Part shown: positions 34,888 to 43,544 of the stretch, one piece after another | Position numbering within the stretch: position 1 is the stretch's first letter | Layout of the letters: each line of letters opens with the position of its first letter | Assembly: GCA_963695405.1 (NCBI GenBank) | Contig: CAVOGJ010000003.1 | Location: 62,001-126,000, forward strand | Origin: CAVOGJ01 sp963695405 | GTDB lineage: Bacteria > Planctomycetota > Planctomycetia > Pirellulales > Pirellulaceae | Length of the DNA stretch: 64,000 nucleotides | Direction of reading: 5' to 3' | Translations under genes and position numbers: made by a program | Notes under the pieces: model-generated | The model's input: the letters and a program-made list of their open reading frames with translations, nothing else | Database searches by the model: none | What the model was told of the DNA's origin: nothing

Positions 34888-34991
34888 CCCGCTGTGCCGG
34901 AATCGGTGCGTCGTCATCCCGCAACAGGGGGGCTTGGCGAGGGCATCGAGCAGGTATGTCCTAGTAGCGCAGGGTAGCGCAGGAGGATATC

Positions 34992-36620
34992 ATGGAACGT
35001 TGTGATAGCGACTTGCAAGTCATCATCGCCAAAGGAAAAGAGCAAGGTCACCTGACTTACGACGAAATCAGCCGGTATTTGCCGGACGAGGACGTCAGCC
35101 CCGAGAAGCTCGACAATCTCCTCCTGGCACTCGATGAATTGGGGATTGAGGTTGTCGACCAACCGTCGCCAGAACCACAACCCTCCATTCGGCTCGCGCA
35201 AATAGAAGAGCCGGAACCGGCGGTACCGGCCGACCTGCTGCCGAAACTGAGCGACGATCCGATCCGGATGTATCTGTCCCAAATGTGCCACATTCCACTG
35301 CTGACGCGAGAGGAAGAAATCTACCTGGCCAAGAAGATTGAGGTCAGTCGCAAGCGGTTTCGTCGCGCCCTATTGGCATGCGAGTTCGCCATGCAACACA
35401 CGACCGATACGCTGAAACGCGTCTATGCTGGCGAGATCCCCTTCGATCGCACCATTAAGGTGTCGCTGACGGAACGTCTGACAAAGGACCAAATCCTGGC
35501 GCGAATGCCCCATAATTTTCGTACGCTCGATCATCTGTTGCGGCAAAATCGCTGCGACTTTGCCAAATTGCTTCGCAAGTCGACGCCCAATGCCGAGAAG
35601 GGAGCGATCCGCAAGCGCTTGATGCGAAATCGACGCAAGTGCCTGCAGCTGGTAGAAGAACTCAGCTTGCGGACGCGACGTGTGCAGCCGATGATCCGCG
35701 AAATGCGGGAATACCTGGCGCGGATGGAGGCCATTCGCGCCCGCCTACAGATTATTCGCCGTGACCCGATGGCGCGTGAAGAACGCACTCGGCTGCGACG
35801 CGAATTGCACCTGCTCTTTTCGAAGACCCAAGAGAGTCCCAAGAGCCTGCGAAAGCGGGCTGACAAAGTTGTCCGCGCCTACGAAATGTACGAGCAGGTC
35901 AAGCGACAGATTTCGAGTGCCAACCTTCGCCTCGTGGTCTCGATCGCCAAGAAGTACCGCAATCGTGGCATGAGCTTCCTGGATCTCATCCAGGAAGGAA
36001 ATACCGGACTGATGCGGGCGGTTGACAAGTACGAGTACCGCCGTGGCTTCAAGTTCTCGACCTACGCGACCTGGTGGATCCGGCAAGCCATCACACGGGC
36101 GATCGCGGATCAAGCCCGTACGATCCGGATTCCAGTCCATATGATTGATGTGCTCACGCGTTTGCGGCGAGTCCAAAAAGCGTTGCAACAGGAATTGCGC
36201 CGGGAACCATCGATGGACGAGATAGCACGTCGATCCGAGATTCCGGTCGACGAGGTGCGCCGCGTGATGGATATCGGTCGACATCCGGTAAGCCTTGATC
36301 GTCCGGTGGGAGAGAGTGAGGATAGCGCGTTTGGAGAATTCATCGAAGATCATTCCACCGACAATCCCCTCCGCAATGCGAACAACGGGATCCTCCGCGA
36401 AAAGATCGACGATCTGCTCAAGACACTTACGTATCGTGAACGAGAGATCATTCGGCTGCGGTATGGTCTGGGCGATGGTTACACCTACACGCTCGAGGAG
36501 GTCGGTCGTATCTTTAAAGTAACGCGGGAGCGAGTGCGACAGATCGAGGCCAAAGCGGTCCGCAAACTACAACACCCGATCCGTAGCCAACACCTGAGCG
36601 GTTTCCTGAAAGCGGCCTAG
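34992..36620 (+). CDS. rpoD: Principal sigma factor RpoD (sigma-70)
   Basis: The 542-residue protein has region 1.2 (DDPIRMYLSQMCHIPLLTRE, about 87-106), region 2 with ANLRLVVSIAKKYRNRGMSF, DLIQEGNTGLMRAVDKYEY and FSTYATWWIRQAITRAI, then a region 3 helix bundle. Region 4 has TYREREIIRLRYGLGDG, TLEEVGRIFKVTRERVRQIE, and ends LQHPIRSQHL. A 200-residue basic non-conserved spacer separates regions 1.2 and 2. AGGAGG is well placed before ATG 34992. The leader resembles region 1.1, so this is a housekeeping sigma rather than an alternative factor. It is transcribed with dnaG from the promoter at 32813. The 11-bp hairpin at 36707-36733 follows it. Confidence 0.94.
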   Translation: MERCDSDLQVIIAKGKEQGHLTYDEISRYLPDEDVSPEKLDNLLLALDELGIEVVDQPSPEPQPSIRLAQIEEPEPAVPADLLPKLSDDPIRMYLSQMCHIPLLTREEEIYLAKKIEVSRKRFRRALLACEFAMQHTTDTLKRVYAGEIPFDRTIKVSLTERLTKDQILARMPHNFRTLDHLLRQNRCDFAKLLRKSTPNAEKGAIRKRLMRNRRKCLQLVEELSLRTRRVQPMIREMREYLARMEAIRARLQIIRRDPMAREERTRLRRELHLLFSKTQESPKSLRKRADKVVRAYEMYEQVKRQISSANLRLVVSIAKKYRNRGMSFLDLIQEGNTGLMRAVDKYEYRRGFKFSTYATWWIRQAITRAIADQARTIRIPVHMIDVLTRLRRVQKALQQELRREPSMDEIARRSEIPVDEVRRVMDIGRHPVSLDRPVGESEDSAFGEFIEDHSTDNPLRNANNGILREKIDDLLKTLTYREREIIRLRYGLGDGYTYTLEEVGRIFKVTRERVRQIEAKAVRKLQHPIRSQHLSGFLKAA

Positions 36621-36706
36621 AGGACACTTGCGGCAGTGGTCCATCCGCACGACCTGAGGTACTGGACTTTCGCTGTCAATCCCCGGCAACTCTTCTGACG
36701 CCATGC

Positions 36707-36733
36707 CACCGCCCACCTTCCCGGTGGGCGGTG
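36707..36733 (+). terminator. Strong hairpin after rpoD
   Basis: An 11-bp perfect stem (arms at 36707-36717 and 36723-36733, loop TTCCC) lies about 90 bases after the rpoD stop and 170 bases before the next gene. No T tract follows, so it is a probable terminator or processing structure rather than a textbook one. Confidence 0.55.
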
Positions 36734-36900
36734 CCTTGCGCTGACCGCTTTGCCAGCGGCAATCCGCGCACGCCTGCCTACCTTCACGAACCAATTTCGA
36801 TAGAATGTACATTGTGGGGCGATGCGGGAAGGACGCGGACCCACAGCCCCACCCGCGGCTTATGCGTTCGCGCAATCGCTAGAGATCGATCAGGACGACA

Positions 36901-37618
36901 ATGAGTATTCGTGCAGAAACTCTTCAGGAACTTCACCGACTGCATCGGCAGACGACCGACTTAAGAGACCGTCTCGCGCGGTCCCAAGCAGATAAAGTCT
37001 CGCGAGTCCCACCTCGCACAGCAGCAGGCCGAGCTCGCGGCCGCCAAGGAAAAAATGCAACGGACGCGGCTGACCGTCAGTCAAAAAGAGTTGAATTTGA
37101 AGGAGCGGGAAAACCATATTTTGGACATTCGCTCAAAGCTCAACAGCTGCAGCACAAATAAGGAATACCAGTCACTCATCGAGCAAATCGCGGCTGACGA
37201 GCAAGCAAATAGCGTTCTTTCGGATGAAATCCTGGAATTGCTCGACAAGGTCGAAGCCGATAAGGAGGTTGTGAACGCTGCGGAAGCGGCCGTGCAAGAG
37301 GCCCAACAGCAATTGGCGGACGTGACGAAGAAGGTCGAGACGGCAAAGGCGTCGGTCGAAAGTGACCTGGCCAGAGCCGAAAGCGATCTGAAGGCCTGCG
37401 AGGCTCAGCTGCCCGATGACGTACGTCTGGAGTATCAGCGAGTCGTGCGAGCTCATGGCGAGGATGCACTCGCGCCACTGGAGAGTGATGAAGTTTGCGG
37501 CGGCTGTTACCAACGCGTGACGCCGCAAATGATCAACGAATTAAAGCTCAACCGATTGGTGTTCTGCAAGTCTTGCGGGCGGTTGCTCTACGTCGCGGAG
37601 GACACGTCGGTGAAATAA
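36901..37618 (+). CDS. Zinc-ribbon coiled-coil protein (C4-type, CT398-like), frame broken once
   Basis: The family is a long coiled coil ending in a four-cysteine zinc ribbon and is common in bacteria with unknown function. The frame from ATG 36901 gives ETLQELHRLHRQTTDLRDRL. The continuation is in the +1 frame, with PKQIKSRESHLAQQQAE, a STNKEYQSLIEQIAADEQ segment and the ribbon CGGCYQRV...FCKSCGRLLYV (C-x2-C, x21, C-x2-C). The break at 36975-36982 is exactly repaired by one more CG in a CG repeat, giving LARGPKQIK and a 239-residue protein of normal length. That supports sequence error. It is preceded by rpoD on the same strand but has its own spacing of 280 bases. Confidence 0.82.
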
Positions 37619-37951
37619 GCGGCCGCAATCGGTCGCTCGGCCCGCCGACAGGACCAATTCGCCCTTTACGTCGGCTGAAGATTGGTTCACAATAATCGTG
37701 CCAACGAATAATTAGGCTTAGTTGGTTCACCGTGATGACACCTAACGGTCGCCTCGTCGGGCGGCCGTCGTTTATTGAGCACCACCCTGCCATCCATCCG
37801 TTCGAATCAATATCGTGCAGAGGATGCCAGGCGCGGCGGTTCGAGTTGCTGTGAAGTTGATTGAATTCAATTCGTCGAAACCGCGTCGTTTGACGCGTCC
37901 GTAGAGCCAGTTGTATCTGGCGCCGTCCGCGGACCAGCGAGGGAAATCCCC
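37619..37951. other. Intergenic region upstream of greA
   Basis: These 333 bases hold no supported gene. There is a repeated TTGGTTCAC (37683-37691 and 37723-37731 approximately) and a GTCCGCGGAC palindrome just before greA. GAGGG in the last bases is the probable ribosome-binding site. No defined promoter could be named. Confidence 0.35.
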
Positions 37952-38434
37952 ATGACTGAACGCATTCCCATGACCCAGGAAGGCTACAACCGAATCAAGG
38001 CGGAGGTAGAACGTCTTGAGTACGATGAGATGCCGAAGATTACGGAGCGGGTGGCAAATGCGCGCGCCGAGGGCGATCTCAAGGAAAATGCCGAATACCA
38101 CGGGGCGCGAGAGAGCCAAGGCATGTTGCAGGCCAAGATCAACCAGATCAAGGACAAGCTTTCTCGAGCGACCATCATCGATCCGACGAAGGTACCGAAG
38201 GACGAAGTCGCCTTCGGCGCCACCGTGACCGTCAAAGAAGTCGGCGATGATGACGAAGAAACCTATACGCTCGTGGGCGCCGGAGACGAAGACTACGACC
38301 AGGACAAGATTCTGTGCAACAGTCCCATTGGCGTCGCGCTGATGGGCAAGAAAGTCGGCGACCACGCCGACGTCGACATACCCAAGGGAACGATCACATT
38401 CGAGATCGTGAAGATCGAATACCATTTCGATTGA
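37952..38434 (+). CDS. greA: Transcription elongation factor GreA
   Basis: GreA inserts into the RNA polymerase secondary channel and triggers cleavage of the backtracked transcript. The 160-residue protein has the N-terminal coiled coil with its conserved MTQEGYNRIKAEVERL, ERVANARAEGDLKENAEY and the tip acidic residues. The C-terminal FKBP-like domain has GATVTVKEV, YTLVGAGDED, NSPIGVALMGKKVGD and FEIVKIEY. Length and motif order match GreA exactly. The start MTERIPMTQEG is as in the family. It stands alone between the zinc-ribbon gene and the DUF488-like gene. Confidence 0.94.
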   Translation: MTERIPMTQEGYNRIKAEVERLEYDEMPKITERVANARAEGDLKENAEYHGARESQGMLQAKINQIKDKLSRATIIDPTKVPKDEVAFGATVTVKEVGDDDEETYTLVGAGDEDYDQDKILCNSPIGVALMGKKVGDHADVDIPKGTITFEIVKIEYHFD

Positions 38435-38541
38435 GAGGCGACGGTCGGTGTTGGCGTCGCCAGTTGGCCACTTCGGCGGGCACTGTGGCCACGCGACCTC
38501 GCTGGCAAATGGTTGCCCGTCCCCCACGCGCCGACCTGTCG

Positions 38542-38565
38542 TCATTCCCGCGCAGGCGGGAATGA
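38542..38565. repeat. REP-like perfect palindrome after greA
   Basis: A 10-bp stem (38542-38551 with 38556-38565) with GCAG loop forms TCATTCCCGC/GCGGGAATGA. Sequences of this sort occur as repetitive extragenic palindromes in many bacteria. It lies in the 233-base gap between greA and the next gene. Acting as a terminator is also possible. Confidence 0.7.
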
Positions 38566-38667
38566 TGGAAAAAATATCGCTCATTGATCTCGCCCTCGTG
38601 TCATTGGGTTTCGCGCGTCCCGGGCTCTTTTGCTGGCAAACTTTGGCACGCCGGCTACAATTGGCAG

Positions 38668-39045
38668 ATGCTCGCACGCTATAAGATCTTTCGTGGCAAG
38701 CCGCCCGTTGATGCCCGACCGCCCGTCGGAATTCGCCAAGACACCAGAAAACACACACGCCACTGCCTGCGACCGCCCGCGCAGATCGTTCTGGACTATC
38801 TCGACGATCCTACGGACGAAACCTGGGAAGCTTTCGCCTCCGGATACATCTCGAGTTTGGAGGACCGCTTCACAGCCGATCGATCTCCGTTCGACGCCCT
38901 GGCAGAATTGGCAACCCAGAACGATGTTTTTCTCGGCTGTTCATGCCCGACCGCGAAAAACCCTGACGTACGTCGGTGCCACACGATCCTCGCTTTGAAT
39001 TTCATGCACAAACACTTTCCAAGGCTCAAGATCGTGTTGCCCTGA
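38668..39045 (+). CDS. DUF488-like small protein
   Basis: The 125-residue protein ends in a pattern like the DUF488/YeaO family: an LADL-type helix (FDALAELATQNDVFLGCSCP), then KNPDVRRCHTILALNFMHKH. The GCSCPTxxNPDVRxCH signature is the strongest part of the assignment. The N-terminus (RYKIFRGKPPVD) and the YLDDPTDETWEAFASGYIS segment are less diagnostic. ATG 38668 is used because the longer frame from 38584 has a leader with no similarity. Function is unknown. Some related proteins are DNA-repair or nucleic-acid-linked. Confidence 0.65.
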   Translation: MLARYKIFRGKPPVDARPPVGIRQDTRKHTRHCLRPPAQIVLDYLDDPTDETWEAFASGYISSLEDRFTADRSPFDALAELATQNDVFLGCSCPTAKNPDVRRCHTILALNFMHKHFPRLKIVLP

Positions 39046-39141
39046 TGCTGCAGCGCGATGTGGCTCGAGCAGGCACACGGCGGAGCGGCTTTCAAAGTTC
39101 CGAACTGGTTGACATCGACACTGCTGTCCGAGTCTGAGTCA

Positions 39142-40290
39142 ATGAACGTCCCTCGAAGCTTTTTTTCGGCTTGCGTTTCTCCGGCCATGCTGGTTCTCGC
39201 CCTTTGCTCGCCGTCGTGCTGCCAGTCCGTGGCCTCGAATTTGCAGTACCTTAAGACGTCCTTTACGACGGAAGAAGGCTACGTCTTTGATGCGACGATC
39301 TTCGTGCCCTCCGCAACCTGCCGTAACGACTTTGGGATCCTGATGATGGGTGGGGGAGTCGGCAACGACCTTAACTGGACAGTACCCGGCTTTCTGAGCT
39401 CCGGGGGTCGCAAGCAGCAAATCACCCTCAGCGGCGAACCTCATGCGGACGCTCCGCGTTATGCAGAGGCGCTCGTCAAGAGTGGCTTTGCCGTGATGCA
39501 CTTCACCACGATTCGACGTGGCGATCCCAAGCGGAACGCCTGGCCTGTGGAAATGACCCTTTATTCACCTCAGGAGTTGTTAGGGTTTTGCCGGGCTGCG
39601 CTGGCGAAGTTTCGCGCTGCGGGCGTCTGCGCAGGAGAAAACGTTTTTCTGCTGGGACATAGTATGGGGGCCGCACGGGCAACCCAGATTGCGGCCGTTG
39701 ATGACCGAATCCGCGGCCTCATCTTGTTGGCCCCCGCCCAAGTCACCCGCACCGCCGTGATGGACAGTGGTCGCAATATGCAACGCGTAGCGGCTCGCGA
39801 ATTCCTGCAAACGGTTGACGCTGACGGTGACCAGTCGTGTCAGCCTGATGAATTCCAAGCCTGGAAACAGACGGCCAAGCCGCAGGATCATCCGCTCGCC
39901 AACCAGACGTTCGCTGTCCTCGATTTCCATCCGGATCGAAGATTGACGGAGTGGGAAATCTCGGCGGGCTACGCACGGGCGGCGAGGTCCCACATCGATC
40001 TCCAGAACGTACCGCCACTCGATCGCTTCGGACTGCCATGGCCCGAAGACATACTGCGCGTTAAGCAACTGGATACGTTGGTCATTTTTGGCTCGTTGGA
40101 CAACGCCCAAGCTCACCATGCTCCTATTCTCGCCGAATTGATCAAGACGGAACACTTACCCCACCTACAGCTGCAGACCCTTCCTGCAGTCGGGCACCAA
40201 CTGGGACCAGAGCAAAACGGACTCATTGGTCCGGTGAGCGAAGAGGTGGTGCAGTTGATCCTGAAATGGCTAGGGGCACACTTGAATTGA
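39142..40290 (+). CDS. Secreted alpha/beta hydrolase with EF-hand pair inserted
   Basis: The 382-residue protein has a signal-like N-terminus (residues 1-30) and an alpha/beta-hydrolase core. The nucleophile elbow is LGHSMGAARA with Ser174. Asp320 in FGSLDNAQAHH and His352 in AVGHQLG complete a plausible triad. Between strands lies an EF-hand pair. The first is a canonical 12-residue loop, Asp226-Ala-Asp-Gly-Asp to Glu237, in VDADGDQSCQPDEF. The second loop is degenerate, Asp261 to Glu272 in LDFHPDRRLTEWE. Calcium binding could control or stabilise the enzyme. Family and substrate (esterase or peptidase-type) are unknown. ATG 39142 is chosen because the longer frame from 39058 adds an unrelated leader. 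Confidence 0.75.
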   Translation: MNVPRSFFSACVSPAMLVLALCSPSCCQSVASNLQYLKTSFTTEEGYVFDATIFVPSATCRNDFGILMMGGGVGNDLNWTVPGFLSSGGRKQQITLSGEPHADAPRYAEALVKSGFAVMHFTTIRRGDPKRNAWPVEMTLYSPQELLGFCRAALAKFRAAGVCAGENVFLLGHSMGAARATQIAAVDDRIRGLILLAPAQVTRTAVMDSGRNMQRVAAREFLQTVDADGDQSCQPDEFQAWKQTAKPQDHPLANQTFAVLDFHPDRRLTEWEISAGYARAARSHIDLQNVPPLDRFGLPWPEDILRVKQLDTLVIFGSLDNAQAHHAPILAELIKTEHLPHLQLQTLPAVGHQLGPEQNGLIGPVSEEVVQLILKWLGAHLN

Positions 40291-40468
40291 ACCTCCTTGC
40301 CGCAAGTTTTGCACGCCCGCTACAGACGCGTGTCTACTTGGGCTCCGGAACGAATCATGACTAGCGGAATGAAAGCCGCCTGTTGCGAACCGGACACGAT
40401 GTGAAGGACGGTTTGATAAGTCGTGATGAGGTCGAGTCATTCGAAGCCTTCACGAGCCCCCGCTTTCT

Positions 40469-40768
40469 TCATCCGATCACTCTGCTGAGCAATTTGGCGA
40501 CATCCGCGCGCGTCGTATTGTGCAGCAAGAATTGCTTGCTGCGCGACGTGGCACCTGCGTGTAACGTGATTCGCGACTTGGACAATCCCAACCCTTTGGC
40601 CAATAGTTCAATGACGGCTTGATTCGCCTTGCCCTGCTCGGCCGCCTGTGTCACCGTCACCTTCAGGGCTCCGGCATGCACGCCGATGATCGCGTTCCGC
40701 TTCGCCCCCGGTGTCGCTCGCACCGGCAAGACGGTACCCTCGCGAATCTCCCGCAGGGCCACGTTCAA
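40469..40768 (-). CDS. yggU: DUF167/YggU family protein
   Basis: The 99-residue protein has the compact DUF167 fold. LPVRATPGAKRNAIIGVHAGA is near the start, LKVTVTQAAEQGKANQAVIE is the signature GKAN segment, and LGLSKSRITLHAGATSRSK fits the C-terminal beta-strand. Function is unknown. The start TTG 40768 overlaps the YggS stop by four bases (TTGA), so the two are translationally coupled, and YggS-YggU pairs are common in bacteria. Confidence 0.85.
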   Translation of the reverse strand: MNVALREIREGTVLPVRATPGAKRNAIIGVHAGALKVTVTQAAEQGKANQAVIELLAKGLGLSKSRITLHAGATSRSKQFLLHNTTRADVAKLLSRVIG

Positions 40769-41475
40769 AGGCCGCAGCCCTCAAAGATGGCCGAACCGAC
40801 TCGGACGATCGTGGCCCCTTCCTCGATCGCCACCGCATAGTCGCCACTCATCCCCATCGACAGTTCTTCCAGCGCAACTCGCGCGGTCTGTTCTTCGCAG
40901 AGGACATCCCGCAAGTCGCGCAGCGCGGAGAAGTTTCGTCGTGCTTCGTGAATGTCACGGCTGCCGGCGGCCATGGTCATCAGTCCTTGGACGCGCACAT
41001 GCTCAAACGCTGCGGCGGTCGCCAGCACCTGACGCATTTCCGCAGGCTCCCAGCCGTGTTTACTTTCGTCGCCCGAGGTATTGACCTCCAGCAGCACAGC
41101 GGCCGGTGGAAGACCTTGCCGGGAGGCAGAGCGATCGATGGCCTCGAGCAGTCGAAGGCTGTCGACCGAGTGAATCAAGGTGACAAGAGGCAGCGTTCGA
41201 TCGACTTTATTTCGCTGTAGATGACCAATCAGATGCCAGGCGGGCCGTTCGCTCTGCGTACCGGCTACTTTTTCCCAGAGACGCTGTGGACGACTCTCGC
41301 CCAGATCCGTACAACCGGCGTGGACGACGTCGAGCGTTGTCGGAAGATCGACGTACTTGGTGACGGCCACCAGCGTGATTTGCGACGCAGTCCGGCCGCT
41401 GCGGCCTGCGGCATCGGCGATTTGCTCTTGAATCCGCGCCAGATTCTCCGCGATCCGATGTGCCAACTGCGTCAT
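40765..41475 (-). CDS. yggS: PLP-binding protein YggS (PLPBP/ProSC family)
   Basis: The 236-residue protein is a fold type III PLP carrier with no known catalytic turnover, controlling PLP homeostasis and amino-acid levels. The PLP lysine lies in LVAVTKYVDLPT. The family segments TDLGESRPQRLWEK and WHLIGHLQRNKVDR follow, with EVNTSGDESKHGW, LMTMAAGSRD and LSMGMSGDYAVAIEEG, the last being the phosphate-binding region. It is 13 bases after the 622-residue hypothetical gene and overlaps the DUF167 gene, forming a three-gene run. Confidence 0.9.
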   Translation of the reverse strand: MTQLAHRIAENLARIQEQIADAAGRSGRTASQITLVAVTKYVDLPTTLDVVHAGCTDLGESRPQRLWEKVAGTQSERPAWHLIGHLQRNKVDRTLPLVTLIHSVDSLRLLEAIDRSASRQGLPPAAVLLEVNTSGDESKHGWEPAEMRQVLATAAAFEHVRVQGLMTMAAGSRDIHEARRNFSALRDLRDVLCEEQTARVALEELSMGMSGDYAVAIEEGATIVRVGSAIFEGCGL

Positions 41476-41488
41476 AGGTGGTCCGTGG

Positions 41489-43357
41489 CTATTCGATCTC
41501 CACCAGGGGTTCGATATCCCCGTCGTCGAGAAATCGCGCGAAGAGAAACTCGGATGCCAGGTTTTGACCCAACGTCGTCCGATTCGCTGGTGGCGTAAGC
41601 GACCGATAGACGAGCCATTGCTCGGGACCTGCTTGAATACGGTAGCTGACGGCCCGATCGAGTGGAACGATTTCCAAATTCTCGCCCACCGTCAACTGAC
41701 GCCATGTGCGAGGTTTCTTCAGGCGGCGACGATGCAGGTCGATAAACAAAGGAGCGTACAAGGTCGTACCGTGCGACGCTGCTTGCTGAAGCGCGATCGT
41801 TCCTTCTGACATCTCCAGCTTGCCGTGTCGAGGATCGTTCCGCCATTCGGGCAGCGCCAACGGCATCACAAGTCCCAGCGGCTTCTGACCGCGGATGTAG
41901 CCTTCGCGCGTTTCGCTCTCGGGATTGCAAGTGATCCCTTCGCTGCAAGTGATTTGCAGCTGATAATCGATGCGTGCTGGCTTTCCTGGTCCGATGAGGG
42001 CATCGGCCACGAATAGAAATTGATCCTGACGCGCCATGAGGAACTGACGCTGGAGCACCCAACCTTTCGTCAAGCTCATCTGCAACTCGACAAAGTCGAC
42101 ATCGAAATCGCTGAACCAGCAAAGGGATTCCCAAACATCGTCGGTCGGCTGGAGATTCTCGCCCTCGACCATCAACTGAGGCTGCCAGTCTCCAGAAAAT
42201 ACAACTCGCCCCGCTACGCTCCATTCGACCCGCATGACGGGGCGGGAAAAATCGACGGTCAATCGGGGTTCTTGTGGCGACCACTCGGGTTGCAGAATCG
42301 CCAACTCGGACCACTCTGAATGATAGCCTGGCTCGTCCGGCAGTCGCCTGGCCGGGACATCCTTCTGCTCTAATATCAATTTGGCCAACGCGCGGTCTTC
42401 GTCATCATTCACCAATCTGACTGCCTCACGAAACATCGAAGACATTTCCCCCACCTGTCCATCGGCCACGGTTTGAAAGGGGAGCCGACCATCGGTGCGA
42501 ATCATCCGTAACAGATTGCGTACGACCCAATCGTACTGAAGTCGCGCGTCCTTGTTGACTCGACCACCTGCCGCGCCAAGCATGGCGAAACAGCGAGTCC
42601 AACAAGATGCGAGTAACGGCATCCACCCAAGATCCTCTGCCTGCAACATTCCCTGTCCGTCGCATAGCTCGGTCAAGCTATCGGCCAGTCGCCGCGCCGC
42701 CGGACGTAGCAAATCACGGCAGGGAGCCAACTCGGGGAAAAGATACGCCAGCGTGATGGGCAATTCGCAAATATGCAGCTGTGACGCCCAAGGATCCGGA
42801 AACCGTTTCGTCGTCGACGTCAGCGCAACATCCATTAAGCGGGCCAGCGATCCCTGCCAGAGGTCCGGCGACATGTTGCCGGCCGTCAGCGGCAGCCCGT
42901 GACCTGTCGCCAAACACGCCAGTGCAAAGGCGGCCGGATCATCCTGCGAACTCCCCGCCAGCCAGGATTCCAGTTCGGCCAAGGTCTGGCTCGCGGACGA
43001 CTCATCAACCGGCTTCGCTTGCTTACCCTTTTTTTCGGCCTGGCCAACCCTGGACCAAGCGGGCTCTTTTAGGCCCTGCTGGTAACCGCTGGGCAGGGAC
43101 CAACGGAGGGCAGCTAAGCCCGCGGTCTTCGTCAGTTTGGCCAGGGATATTGGCGAACGACGCACCCGGAGATGCTCGAGCCAGGCGTCGAAGGCCGCCA
43201 ATCCCACCGCGGTCGTGCCGTCCGACAGGAACGCTGGTTCCGACCAGGATGCATCGGAGGTGAACTCCGCGGGACCAGAGTTGGCTGACTTGAGCCGCTT
43301 GCGTTTTCCCTTCGCTTTACCGTTCGACTTATCCGATGGTTTCGCGACGGTCGTCAT
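41489..43357 (-). CDS. Large hypothetical protein, possibly heparinase II/III-like fold
   Basis: The 622-residue protein begins with a basic disordered stretch (SDKSNGKAKGKRKRLKSAN). An alpha-helical region (about 100-330, with FALACLATGHGLPLTAGNM and GWMPLLASCWTRCFAMLGA) precedes a beta-rich C-terminal half (about 360-620, with RVEWSVAGRVVFSGDWQ and MSEGTIALQQAAS). A helical toroid followed by a beta-sandwich is the layout of heparinase II/III-like lyases, but I cannot see the family's catalytic residues. No signal peptide is evident. ATG 43357 is chosen because GGAAGAG is seven bases upstream. It is followed closely by yggS and yggU. Function is unknown. Confidence 0.6.
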   Translation of the reverse strand: MTTVAKPSDKSNGKAKGKRKRLKSANSGPAEFTSDASWSEPAFLSDGTTAVGLAAFDAWLEHLRVRRSPISLAKLTKTAGLAALRWSLPSGYQQGLKEPAWSRVGQAEKKGKQAKPVDESSASQTLAELESWLAGSSQDDPAAFALACLATGHGLPLTAGNMSPDLWQGSLARLMDVALTSTTKRFPDPWASQLHICELPITLAYLFPELAPCRDLLRPAARRLADSLTELCDGQGMLQAEDLGWMPLLASCWTRCFAMLGAAGGRVNKDARLQYDWVVRNLLRMIRTDGRLPFQTVADGQVGEMSSMFREAVRLVNDDEDRALAKLILEQKDVPARRLPDEPGYHSEWSELAILQPEWSPQEPRLTVDFSRPVMRVEWSVAGRVVFSGDWQPQLMVEGENLQPTDDVWESLCWFSDFDVDFVELQMSLTKGWVLQRQFLMARQDQFLFVADALIGPGKPARIDYQLQITCSEGITCNPESETREGYIRGQKPLGLVMPLALPEWRNDPRHGKLEMSEGTIALQQAASHGTTLYAPLFIDLHRRRLKKPRTWRQLTVGENLEIVPLDRAVSYRIQAGPEQWLVYRSLTPPANRTTLGQNLASEFLFARFLDDGDIEPLVEIE

Positions 43358-43544
43358 GCTCTCTTCCTTCCCTGGTATAATTCGCGGTAGGTTGGCAAGT
43401 GGCGAGACAACGGTCATACCGTGGAACCAGCCTCCACAGCTCGACCACTCGGTCCAAGTTCACCAATTTAGCGATTCCCTGCCGGCTCGCAACGTGCGAT
43501 CCTCGTTCGCATGTCCAATTGCAGCTTTTGCCACAGAAGGTCCG

